Below are positions 50,445-59,419 of a DNA stretch of 64,000 nt, one piece after another. Where the stretch lies: positions 1-64,000 of the forward strand of contig JBBQWZ010000007.1 of assembly GCA_038210135.1 (NCBI GenBank). Reading direction: 5' to 3'. Within the stretch, counting starts at the first letter, position 1. Each line of letters opens with the position of its first letter. The DNA comes from JBBQWZ01 sp038210135. GTDB lineage: Bacteria > Acidobacteriota > Terriglobia > Bryobacterales > Bryobacteraceae. The position numbers and the translations under genes were made by a program. Below the pieces are notes generated by a model that saw only the letters and a list, made by a program, of their open reading frames with translations, had not been told where the DNA came from and did not search any database.

Positions 50445-52172
50445 GTGCCGCCTCTCATCGCAATCCTGGCCGACGACCCTGGCCTGGACCCCGACCATAC
50501 GGTAGCAGACCGCAATGGCAGTCCTGGCCAATATGACGCCGTGTCCGCCGCCTGGCTCCATGACGAAACCTCGAAGGAACTGCTGCGCTTCACAACCGCG
50601 GGCAGCGTCGACGACGGTAAGAGCACTCTCATCGGCCGGCTGCTCTACGACTCGCGCGCGGTGTTCGAGGATCAATTGCAATCCGTCGCCAAAGCGTCGT
50701 CGACGCGCGGCAACGGAACCCTGGATCTCTCGCTGCTCACCGACGGACTGCGGGCCGAGCGCGAGCAAGGCATTACGATCGACGTGGCGTACCGGTATTT
50801 CGCTACCGCGAAACGCAAGTTCATCATCGCGGATACGCCGGGCCACGAGCAGTACACGCGCAACATGGCGACCGGAGCCTCGACGGCCGACCTCGCCATC
50901 ATCCTGATCGACGCGCGTCACGGAGTGCTGCCGCAGTCGCGCCGTCACGCCTATATCTCGCGCCTGCTCGGCATCGAGCACCTGGTTGTCGCGGTCAACA
51001 AAATGGACCTCGTCGGATTCGACGAAGGAGTGTTCCGCGCGATCGAAGACGAGTTCAAAGCGTTCCTCGATTCGATCGGGCAACCGGCGGCGTATTTCCT
51101 TCCGATCAGCGCGCTGACTGGCGATAACGTCGTCGCGACGAGCGGCGCTACGCCTTGGTTTCGCGGCCAAAGCTTGCTTGAGCACCTCGAAACAGTGGAC
51201 GTCTCGCGAACCTCGACGTCGGCTGCATTCCGCTTACCGGTGCAGATGGTGATCCGGCCGCATCAAGACTTCCGGGGCTTTGCCGGTCAGATCGCGTCCG
51301 GCTCCATCCGGCCTGGCGACGAGGTCCTCGCGCTGCCTTCGGGAAGACGCAGCCGTGTCGCATCCATCTCGACGTTCGACGGCGAGCTGGCGGAAGCGTT
51401 CGCGCCGATGTCCATTGCGCTTACGCTCGCCGACGAGATCGACATCAGCCGGGGAGACATGCTGGTGTCGATCGAGAACCCGCCTCACGTGGCGCACAGT
51501 TTCGAGGCGGACCTGGTGTGGATGTCAGAAGCTCCGCTCGACCTCGCGCGTCCGCTGCTGCTCAAGCAAACGACGCAGACGGTCAAAGCCAGAGTTGAGG
51601 CGGTGCTCGCCGTCGTTGACCTCAACGCGATTACGATTCAGGCGGAGGCCGTGCCTGCCGAAGCACGGCCGGCAACGCTTGGTCTCAATGCCATCGGGCG
51701 CGTCCGCATTGCCGGCGCCAAGCCGCTGGTGTTCGATCCATATCGCAGGAACCGCGGCACCGGCAGCTTCATCCTGATCGATCCCGCGACGAACGCGACC
51801 GTCGCCGCCGGCATGATCGGGAACGCACTCTCGCAACCCGCCGCGCACGGTCAGGTCACCGCCGCCGAACGCGTCGCACGCCATGCGCATCGCGGAGCCG
51901 TCGTCGCGATCGGCGAAAATCCGGCGGTTGAGCAGCTGCTCGAACGCAAACTCTTCAACCACGGCTGCAACGTGGTTGTACTCGACGAAACCGTTCCGGA
52001 AGCGGTCCTGACGCAGCTGGTCAATGCCGCGTTCCTGGTCCTGGTTCGGCGCGAACCCACCGATCCGCTGCCGGACGGCGCTGTCGAAGCGGCCCAGTCT
52101 CTCTACCAGCAGCTCGAAGACACCAATGTTTTCACGCTCGCCGGCATCGGGACCCAAGGCGAAGGAATTTAG
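50445..52172 (+). CDS. cysN: Sulfate adenylyltransferase subunit 1 with APS-kinase-like remnant
   Basis: 575 residues from a GTG immediately after cysD. The GTPase domain has GSVDDGKST (53-61), DTPGHEQYTRNM and NKMDLV, then two EF-Tu-like barrels to about 465. The last 100 residues (about 484-575) align in order with an APS kinase: RGAVVAIG at the place of the P-loop strand, LLERKLFNHGCNVVVLDE at the helix-strand after it. The nucleotide-binding GLSGSGKST is missing and the domain is shortened. It therefore looks like a decayed CysC fusion. CysN powers APS formation by hydrolysing GTP. Start codons further in, near residue 30, cannot be excluded. Confidence 0.93.
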   Translation: MPPLIAILADDPGLDPDHTVADRNGSPGQYDAVSAAWLHDETSKELLRFTTAGSVDDGKSTLIGRLLYDSRAVFEDQLQSVAKASSTRGNGTLDLSLLTDGLRAEREQGITIDVAYRYFATAKRKFIIADTPGHEQYTRNMATGASTADLAIILIDARHGVLPQSRRHAYISRLLGIEHLVVAVNKMDLVGFDEGVFRAIEDEFKAFLDSIGQPAAYFLPISALTGDNVVATSGATPWFRGQSLLEHLETVDVSRTSTSAAFRLPVQMVIRPHQDFRGFAGQIASGSIRPGDEVLALPSGRRSRVASISTFDGELAEAFAPMSIALTLADEIDISRGDMLVSIENPPHVAHSFEADLVWMSEAPLDLARPLLLKQTTQTVKARVEAVLAVVDLNAITIQAEAVPAEARPATLGLNAIGRVRIAGAKPLVFDPYRRNRGTGSFILIDPATNATVAAGMIGNALSQPAAHGQVTAAERVARHAHRGAVVAIGENPAVEQLLERKLFNHGCNVVVLDETVPEAVLTQLVNAAFLVLVRREPTDPLPDGAVEAAQSLYQQLEDTNVFTLAGIGTQGEGI

Positions 52173-52184
52173 GAGGCGCTCCGC

Positions 52185-52865
52185 ATGACAACGCAGGTCA
52201 CTCTCGACAATCTGATCGATGACGCCGATCAGCTGGCGGCCCGCATCCTCACCGAAGGCGGAACGACGTGCGTGACGTCCAGTTTCCAAGCGGAATGCAT
52301 GGTGCTGGTTCATCTGCTCACACGCAGCGCGCCCCGCATCCCGGTGCTGTTTCTCGACACCGGGTATCACTTCGCGGAAACGTACGCGTATCGCGACCAG
52401 ATGGCCGCGGCTCTCGAACTGAATCTGGTCAACCTGCTGCCCGCGCAGTCGGTCGCCGAGCAGGAAGCGCAGTTCGGAATCCTGTATCAATTGCAACCCG
52501 ATCAATGCTGCCATAAGCGCAAAGTGGAGCCGCTGTTTGCCGCCGTCGGCGAATACGACGTCTGGTTTACGGCTCTTCGTCGAGAGCAATCGCCCACTCG
52601 CGCCAACTTGAAAACCGAGGACGACTTCAAGCTGCCGACTGGCAAGAGCGTCCGCAAAGTCAGCCCGCTCGCCGCGTGGACCAATCAGGACGTCTGGGCG
52701 TACTTGAAACGCTATGCGATTCCGGCGCTTCCGCTTTATGACAGCGGATTTTCGAGTATCGGATGCGAACCCTGCACGGCATTGCCGGCGGATCCCAACA
52801 ACCCGCGCTCCGGGCGCTGGGCGGGTCTAAAGCTCGAATGCGGAATCCATATCGGGAGCCAGTAG
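52185..52865 (+). CDS. cysH: Assimilatory adenylyl-sulfate reductase (4Fe-4S type)
   Basis: 226 residues. FLDTGYHFAETYAYR is the PP-motif region, C108-C109 and C194-x-x-C197 are the four cysteines that mark the iron-sulfur APS reductase (absent in PAPS reductases), and C219 in LECGIH is the catalytic cysteine. It reduces APS to sulfite with thioredoxin. AGGAGG precedes the ATG by 6 nt. Using APS directly explains why an intact APS kinase is not needed in this operon. Confidence 0.94.
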   Translation: MTTQVTLDNLIDDADQLAARILTEGGTTCVTSSFQAECMVLVHLLTRSAPRIPVLFLDTGYHFAETYAYRDQMAAALELNLVNLLPAQSVAEQEAQFGILYQLQPDQCCHKRKVEPLFAAVGEYDVWFTALRREQSPTRANLKTEDDFKLPTGKSVRKVSPLAAWTNQDVWAYLKRYAIPALPLYDSGFSSIGCEPCTALPADPNNPRSGRWAGLKLECGIHIGSQ

Positions 52866-52926
52866 AGCGGCGGTATCTGCTGTGGCAGGCTTTTTCTTTT
52901 TCGGACGTTTTTAGAGAGGAGTCTCC

Positions 52927-53673
52927 GTGGAATACCTCATCGGATTCTTCATCGCGCTTGCCGTCGGGCTCACCGGCGTCGGAGCCGGATCGATCACCGC
53001 GCCGGTGCTGATGCTGTTTCTGGGCCGGTCGCCGGTTGAAAGCGTAGGCACGGCGCTGGTCTTCGCAGCCGCCATCAAGTGGGCGGTGTTGCCGCTGTAC
53101 TGGTGGCGGAAGCAGATCAACTATCGCGTGCTCAGTCTGCTTTGCGCGGGAGGAATTCCGGGAGTTCTGGTCGGCTTCTTCCTGCTCGAAAGCCTCGACG
53201 TCAAGAAGCAGCAGAAGTTTCTCTTCCTGGTCCTGGGACTCACGGTGGCCATGCTTGCGCTGTTCAATCTGTACCGCGCGGTCCGCCAGCGTGAGTGGGT
53301 TCCGGCGAAGGACCGCTCGCGCTGGCTGCCGGCGATCGCGGCCGGCATCGGAGTCGAAGTGGGATTCTCTTCGGCGGGCGCGGGAGCGCTGGGATCTGTC
53401 GCACTACTTGGCCTGACGCCGTTGGCGCCGGCGCAGGTGGTGGGCACGGACATGGTTTTCGGCATGGTGCTCTCGACGGTCGGGGGCGGTTTCCATTTGT
53501 CGGCGGGCCACTACGATTCCGCCTTGCTCACCAAGCTGGTGATCGGTGGAATCGTGGGCGTCATCGTCGGAGCCAACATTTCCGCGCTGCTTCCCGCGCG
53601 CCCGTTGCGCCTGATTCTCTCGACGTGGCTCACCTTCGTCGGGGCACAGCTGGCGTGGAAGGCGATCGGCTAG
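52927..53673 (+). CDS. TauE/SafE-family membrane protein
   Basis: 248 residues with about eight membrane helices. It has two copies of the family repeat (LTGVGAGSITAPVLMLFLG; GFSSAGAGALGSVALLGLTP) and GTDMVFG. Members transport sulfite, sulfate or organosulfonates. The GTG start has GAGAGGAG upstream. Its place after cysH makes a sulfate uptake or sulfite export role likely, although direction is uncertain. Confidence 0.88.
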   Translation: MEYLIGFFIALAVGLTGVGAGSITAPVLMLFLGRSPVESVGTALVFAAAIKWAVLPLYWWRKQINYRVLSLLCAGGIPGVLVGFFLLESLDVKKQQKFLFLVLGLTVAMLALFNLYRAVRQREWVPAKDRSRWLPAIAAGIGVEVGFSSAGAGALGSVALLGLTPLAPAQVVGTDMVFGMVLSTVGGGFHLSAGHYDSALLTKLVIGGIVGVIVGANISALLPARPLRLILSTWLTFVGAQLAWKAIG

Positions 53674-53747
53674 GCGGACCCGGCAGTGGAGGCCTGTGCT
53701 AATCTGAAGCGCTCTTTTTTCGATAAGGATCACTTCAGGCTTTACAC

Positions 53748-55541
53748 ATGCGCCTCACTCTCTTTGGCTTCTTCGGGATTTCGTTTCTCTGCGCCGGCGC
53801 GGAAAGTATTTTGTTTTCGCGCATCGGACCTAACCAGTCGATCCTCTATGTGTCGAACGCCGACGGCTCCGCCGAACGCGCGCTGACTCCGGCGGGCGCG
53901 ATGAACTACAACGCGACCTGGTCGGCGAAGGGCGACTGGATCGCGTTCACTTCGGAACGCGACGGGTCCGCTGATATCTACCGCATGCATCCCGATGGAA
54001 GCGGCGTCGAGCGTTTGACGGAGCATCCTGCCTACGACGATCAGGCTGCTTTCTCGCCCGACGGCAAGCGGATCGTGTTCGTCACGACGCGCGCCGGTGG
54101 CACCGCCGACTTGTGGATCCTCGACGTCGCCACTCGCAAGGCGCACGCACTGACCTCTGGCCCAGGCGGCGACTTTCGTCCCTCGTGGTCGCCCGACGGG
54201 AAGTGGATTGCGTTCTCCTCGGATCGCGCCAGTAATCTTCCGATGGCGAAAGGGCGCTGGGAGCGGTTGCAGGTGGCGTCCATTTATCTGATTCATCCGG
54301 ACGGTTCCGGCTTGCGGCGTGTGTCGGAGCTGGGCAATTTCTGCGGAAGCCCGAAGTGGACCGCCGACAGCAAGAGTGTCGTCAGCTACTGCATGAGCGC
54401 CGAGGAAACCTGGACGTATCGCAGTCCGGGAGCGTTTGAGGGTGAGACCAACCTGGTGCGGTTCGACATCGCGACCGGGAAGCCAACGCCGGTCGTGGCC
54501 GGGCCCGGCATCAAGATGTCGCCGTCGGTTCTGCCTTCGGGTGAGATCGGGTTCTTCCGCCGCGATGCGAAAGCGCAGGGTGTGGTGTATGCAAGCGGCG
54601 GTTTAGGACCGCAGGGCAACGTTCTGCGGTCGCCCGCGTGGTCGCCGGACGGGAAGCAAGTGGTGTACGGGCGCATCGCGACCAATCGCAGCGTCGAGCC
54701 GGTGAAGTTGTGGAGTCCGAACCCGAAGTACGATCTCTACACTTCGATCTTTCTGCCGGCCTACGATGCGAGCGGCGAACATCTCGCGGTGACGAAGCGC
54801 ACCGGCTCCTCGACGGCGTTGCACGTCGTGGACGAGGGCAAGCCGGCGCGCGTCCTTCTCGAGCGTCAGGGCCTGATTCTCGCGCCCCAGTTTTCACCGG
54901 ACGGCCGCAAAGTGGCATTCGGGTTTGGGGTGTTCGAATCGTTTCTCGATTTCGCGATCGGAAACAATAAGCCGGTCGATCGCGTAAATGGCGGCGCGCA
55001 GGTTGGCGTGATCAACATCGACGGCACCGGCTTCCGCGCGCTCACTTCGGGCGCGAACAACAACGCGTTTCCTTCTTACTCGCCGGATGGCAATCGCCTG
55101 GTGTATCGCACGACGGGTCCGGAAGGCGACGGCCTGCGCGTCATGAATCTGGAGGACGGGTCGATTTCGACGCTGACGAAGGAGTACGACAACTTCGCGC
55201 TGTGGTCTCCACGGGGCGACCTGATCGCGTTTGTACGCCAGCTCGGCGGGAACTTTCAAGTCTTCACGATCCGGCCCGACGGCACGAACGTCCGGCAGTT
55301 GACGAATATCACCGGCAACGAGGCGCACCTCGCGTGGTCGCCTGATGGAGAACGGATTCTGTTTTGCAGCACTCGGATGGGCTTCAAGGACGAGGTGATG
55401 TATGTCGGCGCTCCGCAGCCGTACGGCGAGATTTTCATGATGCGGAAGGACGGCACGGGCGTCGAGCAGCTGACCGACAATCAGTGGGAAGAAGGCGGTC
55501 CGGCGTGGAAGCCGATGAAGAAGCTGTCCGCGCAGAAGTGA
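53748..55541 (+). CDS. Exported PD40/TolB-like beta-propeller protein
   Basis: 597 residues with a signal peptide (1-17, FLCAG). About ten PD40 repeat units (SPDGKRIVFVTTR, SPDGKWIAFSSD, SPDGNRLVYRTTG, SPDGERILFCSTR) make a propeller like TolB's or the N-terminal part of S9 peptidases. No hydrolase domain follows, so it is a binding rather than catalytic protein. It ends 3 bp from the convergent cytochrome gene. Confidence 0.85.
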   Translation: MRLTLFGFFGISFLCAGAESILFSRIGPNQSILYVSNADGSAERALTPAGAMNYNATWSAKGDWIAFTSERDGSADIYRMHPDGSGVERLTEHPAYDDQAAFSPDGKRIVFVTTRAGGTADLWILDVATRKAHALTSGPGGDFRPSWSPDGKWIAFSSDRASNLPMAKGRWERLQVASIYLIHPDGSGLRRVSELGNFCGSPKWTADSKSVVSYCMSAEETWTYRSPGAFEGETNLVRFDIATGKPTPVVAGPGIKMSPSVLPSGEIGFFRRDAKAQGVVYASGGLGPQGNVLRSPAWSPDGKQVVYGRIATNRSVEPVKLWSPNPKYDLYTSIFLPAYDASGEHLAVTKRTGSSTALHVVDEGKPARVLLERQGLILAPQFSPDGRKVAFGFGVFESFLDFAIGNNKPVDRVNGGAQVGVINIDGTGFRALTSGANNNAFPSYSPDGNRLVYRTTGPEGDGLRVMNLEDGSISTLTKEYDNFALWSPRGDLIAFVRQLGGNFQVFTIRPDGTNVRQLTNITGNEAHLAWSPDGERILFCSTRMGFKDEVMYVGAPQPYGEIFMMRKDGTGVEQLTDNQWEEGGPAWKPMKKLSAQK

Positions 55542-55544
55542 CTC

Positions 55545-55964
55545 TTATTGGCTCAGCTCGTGACAGGCGTTGCAGCGGACGCTGGCTTCGCGGGTGCGGT
55601 GGCAATCGACGCAGGCCTTCATGGTGAGGGGAACTTCGCGGACGAGCGTGTCGCGTTCCATCACTGGTCCGTGGCAACGGGCGCAGTCGATGTTCGCGGC
55701 TTTGTGTTTCGCGTGGTTGAAGAAGACGAAGTCGGCGACGCGGTAGACGCGGGTTTCAGGAAACGGTTTGGCGTCTTTCGGCAGCGCGGCTAGAGCCTGA
55801 ATGGCGGCGCTTTCTTTGCTGATCGTGCGATGACACTGCATGCACTTGGCGGCGTTTGGGAATCCGGCGCGCTCGGCGGTTCCGGCATGGCAATCGGCGC
55901 AGTCCATCTTGGCTTCCGCGTGGCGCTTGTGGCTGAAGCGGATCGGCTCGGAGGCGCGAACCAC
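55545..55964 (-). CDS. Pentaheme c-type cytochrome
   Basis: The region called from the GTG at 55964 has 139 residues and five CxxCH sites (CADCH, CMQCH, CARCH, CVDCH, CNACH), with further histidines (FSHKRHAE, FFNHAKHK) as axial ligands. This pattern is the class III/c7-like multiheme family. It needs export, but from the GTG there is no signal. The 17 codons immediately upstream in the same frame (IQHRLLRYVGCVLAALI, then VVRA) form a good signal peptide, and the first of them is ATA at 56015 with AGGAGG 6 nt upstream. The real start may therefore be ATA, inside the quinoprotein 3' end. It would take electrons from the quinoprotein. Confidence 0.85.
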   Translation of the reverse strand: MVRASEPIRFSHKRHAEAKMDCADCHAGTAERAGFPNAAKCMQCHRTISKESAAIQALAALPKDAKPFPETRVYRVADFVFFNHAKHKAANIDCARCHGPVMERDTLVREVPLTMKACVDCHRTREASVRCNACHELSQ

Positions 55965-55966
55965 GA

Positions 55967-57823
55967 TTAAGGCAGCGAGTACGCAACCAACGTATCTGAG
56001 TAGGCGGTGTTGTATTTGTTTCCTCCTCCCGAGGCGATGACGACGTATTGCTTGCCGGACTTCCTGCTCAGGAACGTCATCGGCGTGGCGTGCGCGCTGG
56101 CGGGCAGGCGGACTGTCCAGAGCTCTTTGCCGGTGTATTTGTCGAAGGCGCGGAAGCGGCTGTCGTTGGTGGCTCCGATGAAGACGAGCCCTCCGGCGGT
56201 GACGATGGATCCGCCGAGGTTCGATGTACCGGTGGGCGCAATTCCCTTCTCCACCAGTTCGTCAATGACGCCGAGCGTGGAACGCCAGCGGAACTCGCCC
56301 TTGTCGAGGTCGATCGCGGTGAGATGGCCCCAGGGCGGCTGCTGGCAGGGATACTGATGCTCATCCCAGAAGCGCGACTGGCCGAGGCTTTGGGTGCGAT
56401 ACGGAATCTTCGCTCCCTCCGGCCTGGCGATCATGCGGAGGAGCATTCCGTTATCCATCGAGTTCACGTAGAGCGTGTGCGTCTCGGGATCCCAGGATGC
56501 TCCGCCCCAATTCGCGCCGCCATTGGTGCCGGGAAATAGCAGCGTCGGCTTCAGGCCGATGGGCGTGTAGAGGGATCCGAAAACGGCGCCTTCGAGAATC
56601 TTCGCACAGTAGGCGCGCGACTCCGGTGTGACGTTGGTGAGTTCGTCGGGACGCATGCTTTGGCGCGCGTAAGGAGGCGGCTTCACGGGGCGCGGCTGCG
56701 TGGGCCAGGCTTTCTCGCCGGGGATTTCGCTGGCAGGAACGGGCACCTCTTCGATGTCGAAAAGCGGCTTGCCGGTGACGCGGTCGAACACGAAGGTGTA
56801 GCCGGTCTTGGTAACTTGCGCGACGGCGGCGACTGGCTTTCCGTTGCGCGTCACGGTGACCAGCGTCGGCGCGGCCGGGATGTCGTAATCCCACAGGTTG
56901 TGGTGGACGGTTTGGAAGTGCCAGAGCCTTTTGCCGGTGGCGGCGTCGAGCGCGACCAGGGAGTCGCCGAACAGATTCGCGCCTTTGCGATCGCCGCCGT
57001 ACATGTCGGTGGCGGGCGAGGTGAGCGGCAAAAAGACGATCCCGCGCTCGGCATCGAGCGTGAGCATGGACCACGCGTTCGCGGCGGCGCGATCCTTCCA
57101 CGAATCGCCTTCCCACGTATCGTGCCCGAACTCGCCCGGCAGCGGAATCACGTGGAAGCGCCAGACCAGCTTTCCGGTGCGGGCATCGAAGGCGCGGACG
57201 TCTCCGTTGGGGCCTTGCGGTTCGCCGTCGGCGGTGAGCGATCCGCAGATGATGAGGTTTTTATATACGGCTGGCGGCGAGGTCATGCCGTAGCCTTTTT
57301 CGGGAAACTGGTCGGCGACACCGTCGCGGAGGTCGATCCAGCCGGCTTTGCCGAAGCTGTCGTCCGGCTTGCCAGTCTTCGCGTCGAGCGAGAAGAGGCG
57401 TCCGTCGAGCGTTCCGACGAAGATGCGTTTGCCGGTGGCGCCAAGCCAATAGGCGGCTCCGCGATTGATGAAGAGGTTGTAGGTGCGATCGCGATCGATC
57501 TTCGGATCGAATTGCCAGAGTTCCTTGCCGGTTTCTGCGTTAAGGGCGATGACGCGGGAGAAGGGGGTGGTGAAGTACATGACGCCGCCGATGACCAGCG
57601 GCGTGGTTTCGAAGGCGCTGCGGGCGGGGGTGGTTTTGCCGTCGCTGATGTCGCCGGTGTGATAGGTCCAGGCGACTTTCAGGGTCGCGACGTTGGAGCG
57701 GTCGATTTGCTTGAGAGGAGAGTAACGGGTCTGGCCAGGATCGCCGCCGTAGACTGGCCATTCCTGGGCTGGGGCGGCGTGGCAGGTCGAGAGGAGGAGT
57801 GCGAGGGTGAGTGCGGCACGCAT
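55967..57823 (-). CDS. PQQ-dependent dehydrogenase, glucose/alcohol type
   Basis: 618 residues: signal peptide 1-19 (ending PAQ), then a propeller with WxW-like blade ends (ALNAETGKELWQF, SLDAKTGKPDDSFG, ALDAATGKRLWHF, AFDKYTGKELWTV) and the typical PTQPRPVKPPPYARQ loop. Similar proteins are membrane-associated quinoprotein dehydrogenases of the soluble, pentose or glucose type. It overlaps the pentaheme cytochrome frame by about 50 bp if the ATA start is used. This is the second quinoprotein-cytochrome pair in the window; the first is at 8.9-11.2 kb. Confidence 0.92.
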   Translation of the reverse strand: MRAALTLALLLSTCHAAPAQEWPVYGGDPGQTRYSPLKQIDRSNVATLKVAWTYHTGDISDGKTTPARSAFETTPLVIGGVMYFTTPFSRVIALNAETGKELWQFDPKIDRDRTYNLFINRGAAYWLGATGKRIFVGTLDGRLFSLDAKTGKPDDSFGKAGWIDLRDGVADQFPEKGYGMTSPPAVYKNLIICGSLTADGEPQGPNGDVRAFDARTGKLVWRFHVIPLPGEFGHDTWEGDSWKDRAAANAWSMLTLDAERGIVFLPLTSPATDMYGGDRKGANLFGDSLVALDAATGKRLWHFQTVHHNLWDYDIPAAPTLVTVTRNGKPVAAVAQVTKTGYTFVFDRVTGKPLFDIEEVPVPASEIPGEKAWPTQPRPVKPPPYARQSMRPDELTNVTPESRAYCAKILEGAVFGSLYTPIGLKPTLLFPGTNGGANWGGASWDPETHTLYVNSMDNGMLLRMIARPEGAKIPYRTQSLGQSRFWDEHQYPCQQPPWGHLTAIDLDKGEFRWRSTLGVIDELVEKGIAPTGTSNLGGSIVTAGGLVFIGATNDSRFRAFDKYTGKELWTVRLPASAHATPMTFLSRKSGKQYVVIASGGGNKYNTAYSDTLVAYSLP

Positions 57824-57945
57824 GAAATACAGTCGCTGGAATTCCCGGTCATCTTAGCATGCGGGCTTTGCGCGGGTCGGGAGTTTGGGGTCCGCTTCCC
57901 TTCGGAGCACTTTGGGTGGGCCTCGGATTTTAGGGCGGACGCTGA

Positions 57946-58052
57946 TGCACAGGCCGGAGGCCTATGCCACTTTCCACAGGCCGGAGGCCTATGGCACTTT
58001 CCACAGGCCGGAGGCCTATGGCACTTTTCACAGGCCGGAGGCCTATGGCACT
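57946..58052 (-). repeat. Family A hairpin repeat array (4 tandem copies)
   Basis: Four copies in a row on the minus strand, at about 57946-57972, 57974-58000, 58001-58026 and 58028-58052, with 0-2 bp between them. The last copy runs into the stop codon of accC (TAG at 58053-58051). Hairpins directly behind accC could end transcription or protect the 3' end. Confidence 0.92.
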
Positions 58053-59406
58053 ATTTGTGACCGCTGGCGAGGCCGGTTCTTATTAGGAAGCTGGTGTCTA
58101 GATGTCCGCTGATAAAGTCGGGGTGCTTCAGGATTTTTTGGTGGAGGGGGATGGAGGTGTAGATCCCTTCGACGACGAACATGTCGAGGGCGCGCTCCAT
58201 TCTGGCGATGGCTTCAGTGCGGTCTTTGCCGTTGGCGATGAGCTTGGCTACCAGCGAATCGTAGTAGGGCGGGATGACGTGGTCGTGATAGGCGGCGGTG
58301 TCGACGCGGATGCCGATTCCGCCGGGCAGGTTGAGGCCGGTGATGCGGCCGGGTGAGGGCACGAAGGTTTCGGGGTGCTCGGCATTGATGCGGCACTCGA
58401 TGGCGTGTCCGCGAAGGACGATGGGCTGAGGGATGACGTCTTCAAGCCTGGCTCCGGCGGCGATCAGGATCTGGGCTTTGACGAGATCGGTACCGGTGAT
58501 GGCTTCGGTGACGGGGTGCTCGACCTGGATGCGGGCGTTGACTTCGATGAAGTACAGGTTGCCCTGCTGATCCATGAGGAATTCGACGGTACCGGCGTTG
58601 GTGTAGCCGATGGCTTTCATGGCGACGCGCAGGGCTTCGGAAATCCGGGCGCGGAGTTCCGGAGTTACGGCGGGCGAGGGCGCCTCTTCGATCAGCTTCT
58701 GATGGCGGCGCTGGATGGAGCATTCGCGCTCGCCTAAGACTTCGACATTGCCGTAGTGGTCGGCGAGGATTTGGAATTCGATGTGGCGCGGAGCCTCGAC
58801 CAGCTTCTCCATGTAGACGTCGCCGTTGTTGAAGGCGGCGGCGGCTTCGGCTTGCGCGGCGGGCAGGAAATTATGGAGCTCACTGCGCTCGCGGCAGATA
58901 CGCATGCCGCGTCCGCCACCACCGGCGGAGGCTTTGAGGATGATGGGGTAGCCGATTTTCTCGGCGAGGTCTTCAGCTTCCTCCATGTGCTGGAGGACGC
59001 CTTTCGAGCCGGGTAGGATCGGCACGCCGGCTTCTTCCATGACCGAGCGGGCGATCTGCTTGAGGCCCATGCGGCGGATAATGTCGGGCTTGGGCCCGAT
59101 GAATTTGAGGCCGGAGGTTTCGCAGACTTCGGCGAAGTCGGCGTTTTCGCTCAAAAAACCGTAGCCGGGATGGATGGCGTCCACGTTGGTGATTTCGGCG
59201 GCGCTGATGACCGAGGGAATGTCGAGGTAGCTGCGAGCGCTCTTGGCGGGGCCGATGCAGATGGCTTCGTCGGCGAAGCGGGCGTGCAAGCCGTAGCGGT
59301 CGGCTTCGGAGTAGACGGCGACAGTGCGGATTCCGAGATCCTTGCACGCACAGATGACGCGCAGCGCGATTTCGCCGCGATTGGCAATTAGAATTTTTTT
59401 GAACAT
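58051..59406 (-). CDS. accC: Biotin carboxylase subunit of acetyl-CoA carboxylase
   Basis: 451 residues from ATG 59406, which gives MFKKILIANRGEIALRVI. It has ATP-grasp landmarks ASAGGGGRGMR (about 159-169), VEAPRHIEFQI and NARIQVEHPVTE, and the biotin carboxylase C-terminal domain from about 336. It carboxylates the biotin of AccB with bicarbonate and ATP. Length is normal. It follows accB by 13 bp, and the last residues abut the repeat array. Confidence 0.97.
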   Translation of the reverse strand: MFKKILIANRGEIALRVICACKDLGIRTVAVYSEADRYGLHARFADEAICIGPAKSARSYLDIPSVISAAEITNVDAIHPGYGFLSENADFAEVCETSGLKFIGPKPDIIRRMGLKQIARSVMEEAGVPILPGSKGVLQHMEEAEDLAEKIGYPIILKASAGGGGRGMRICRERSELHNFLPAAQAEAAAAFNNGDVYMEKLVEAPRHIEFQILADHYGNVEVLGERECSIQRRHQKLIEEAPSPAVTPELRARISEALRVAMKAIGYTNAGTVEFLMDQQGNLYFIEVNARIQVEHPVTEAITGTDLVKAQILIAAGARLEDVIPQPIVLRGHAIECRINAEHPETFVPSPGRITGLNLPGGIGIRVDTAAYHDHVIPPYYDSLVAKLIANGKDRTEAIARMERALDMFVVEGIYTSIPLHQKILKHPDFISGHLDTSFLIRTGLASGHK

Positions 59407-59419
59407 GGCGGAATGCGCG

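Noticed and set aside
53680..53702. Possible extra family A copy (GGAGGCCTGTGC)
   Set aside because: Only the right arm is similar and the stem cannot form; too short to distinguish from chance.
57946..58052. Possible CRISPR array
   Set aside because: Regular repeats are directly adjacent with no 30-40 bp unique spacers, and there are no cas genes.
56660..58060. Long plus-strand frame of 466 residues opposite the quinoprotein
   Set aside because: Antisense shadow; its C-terminal end is translated family A repeat (repeating QAGGL...), which no real protein would need.
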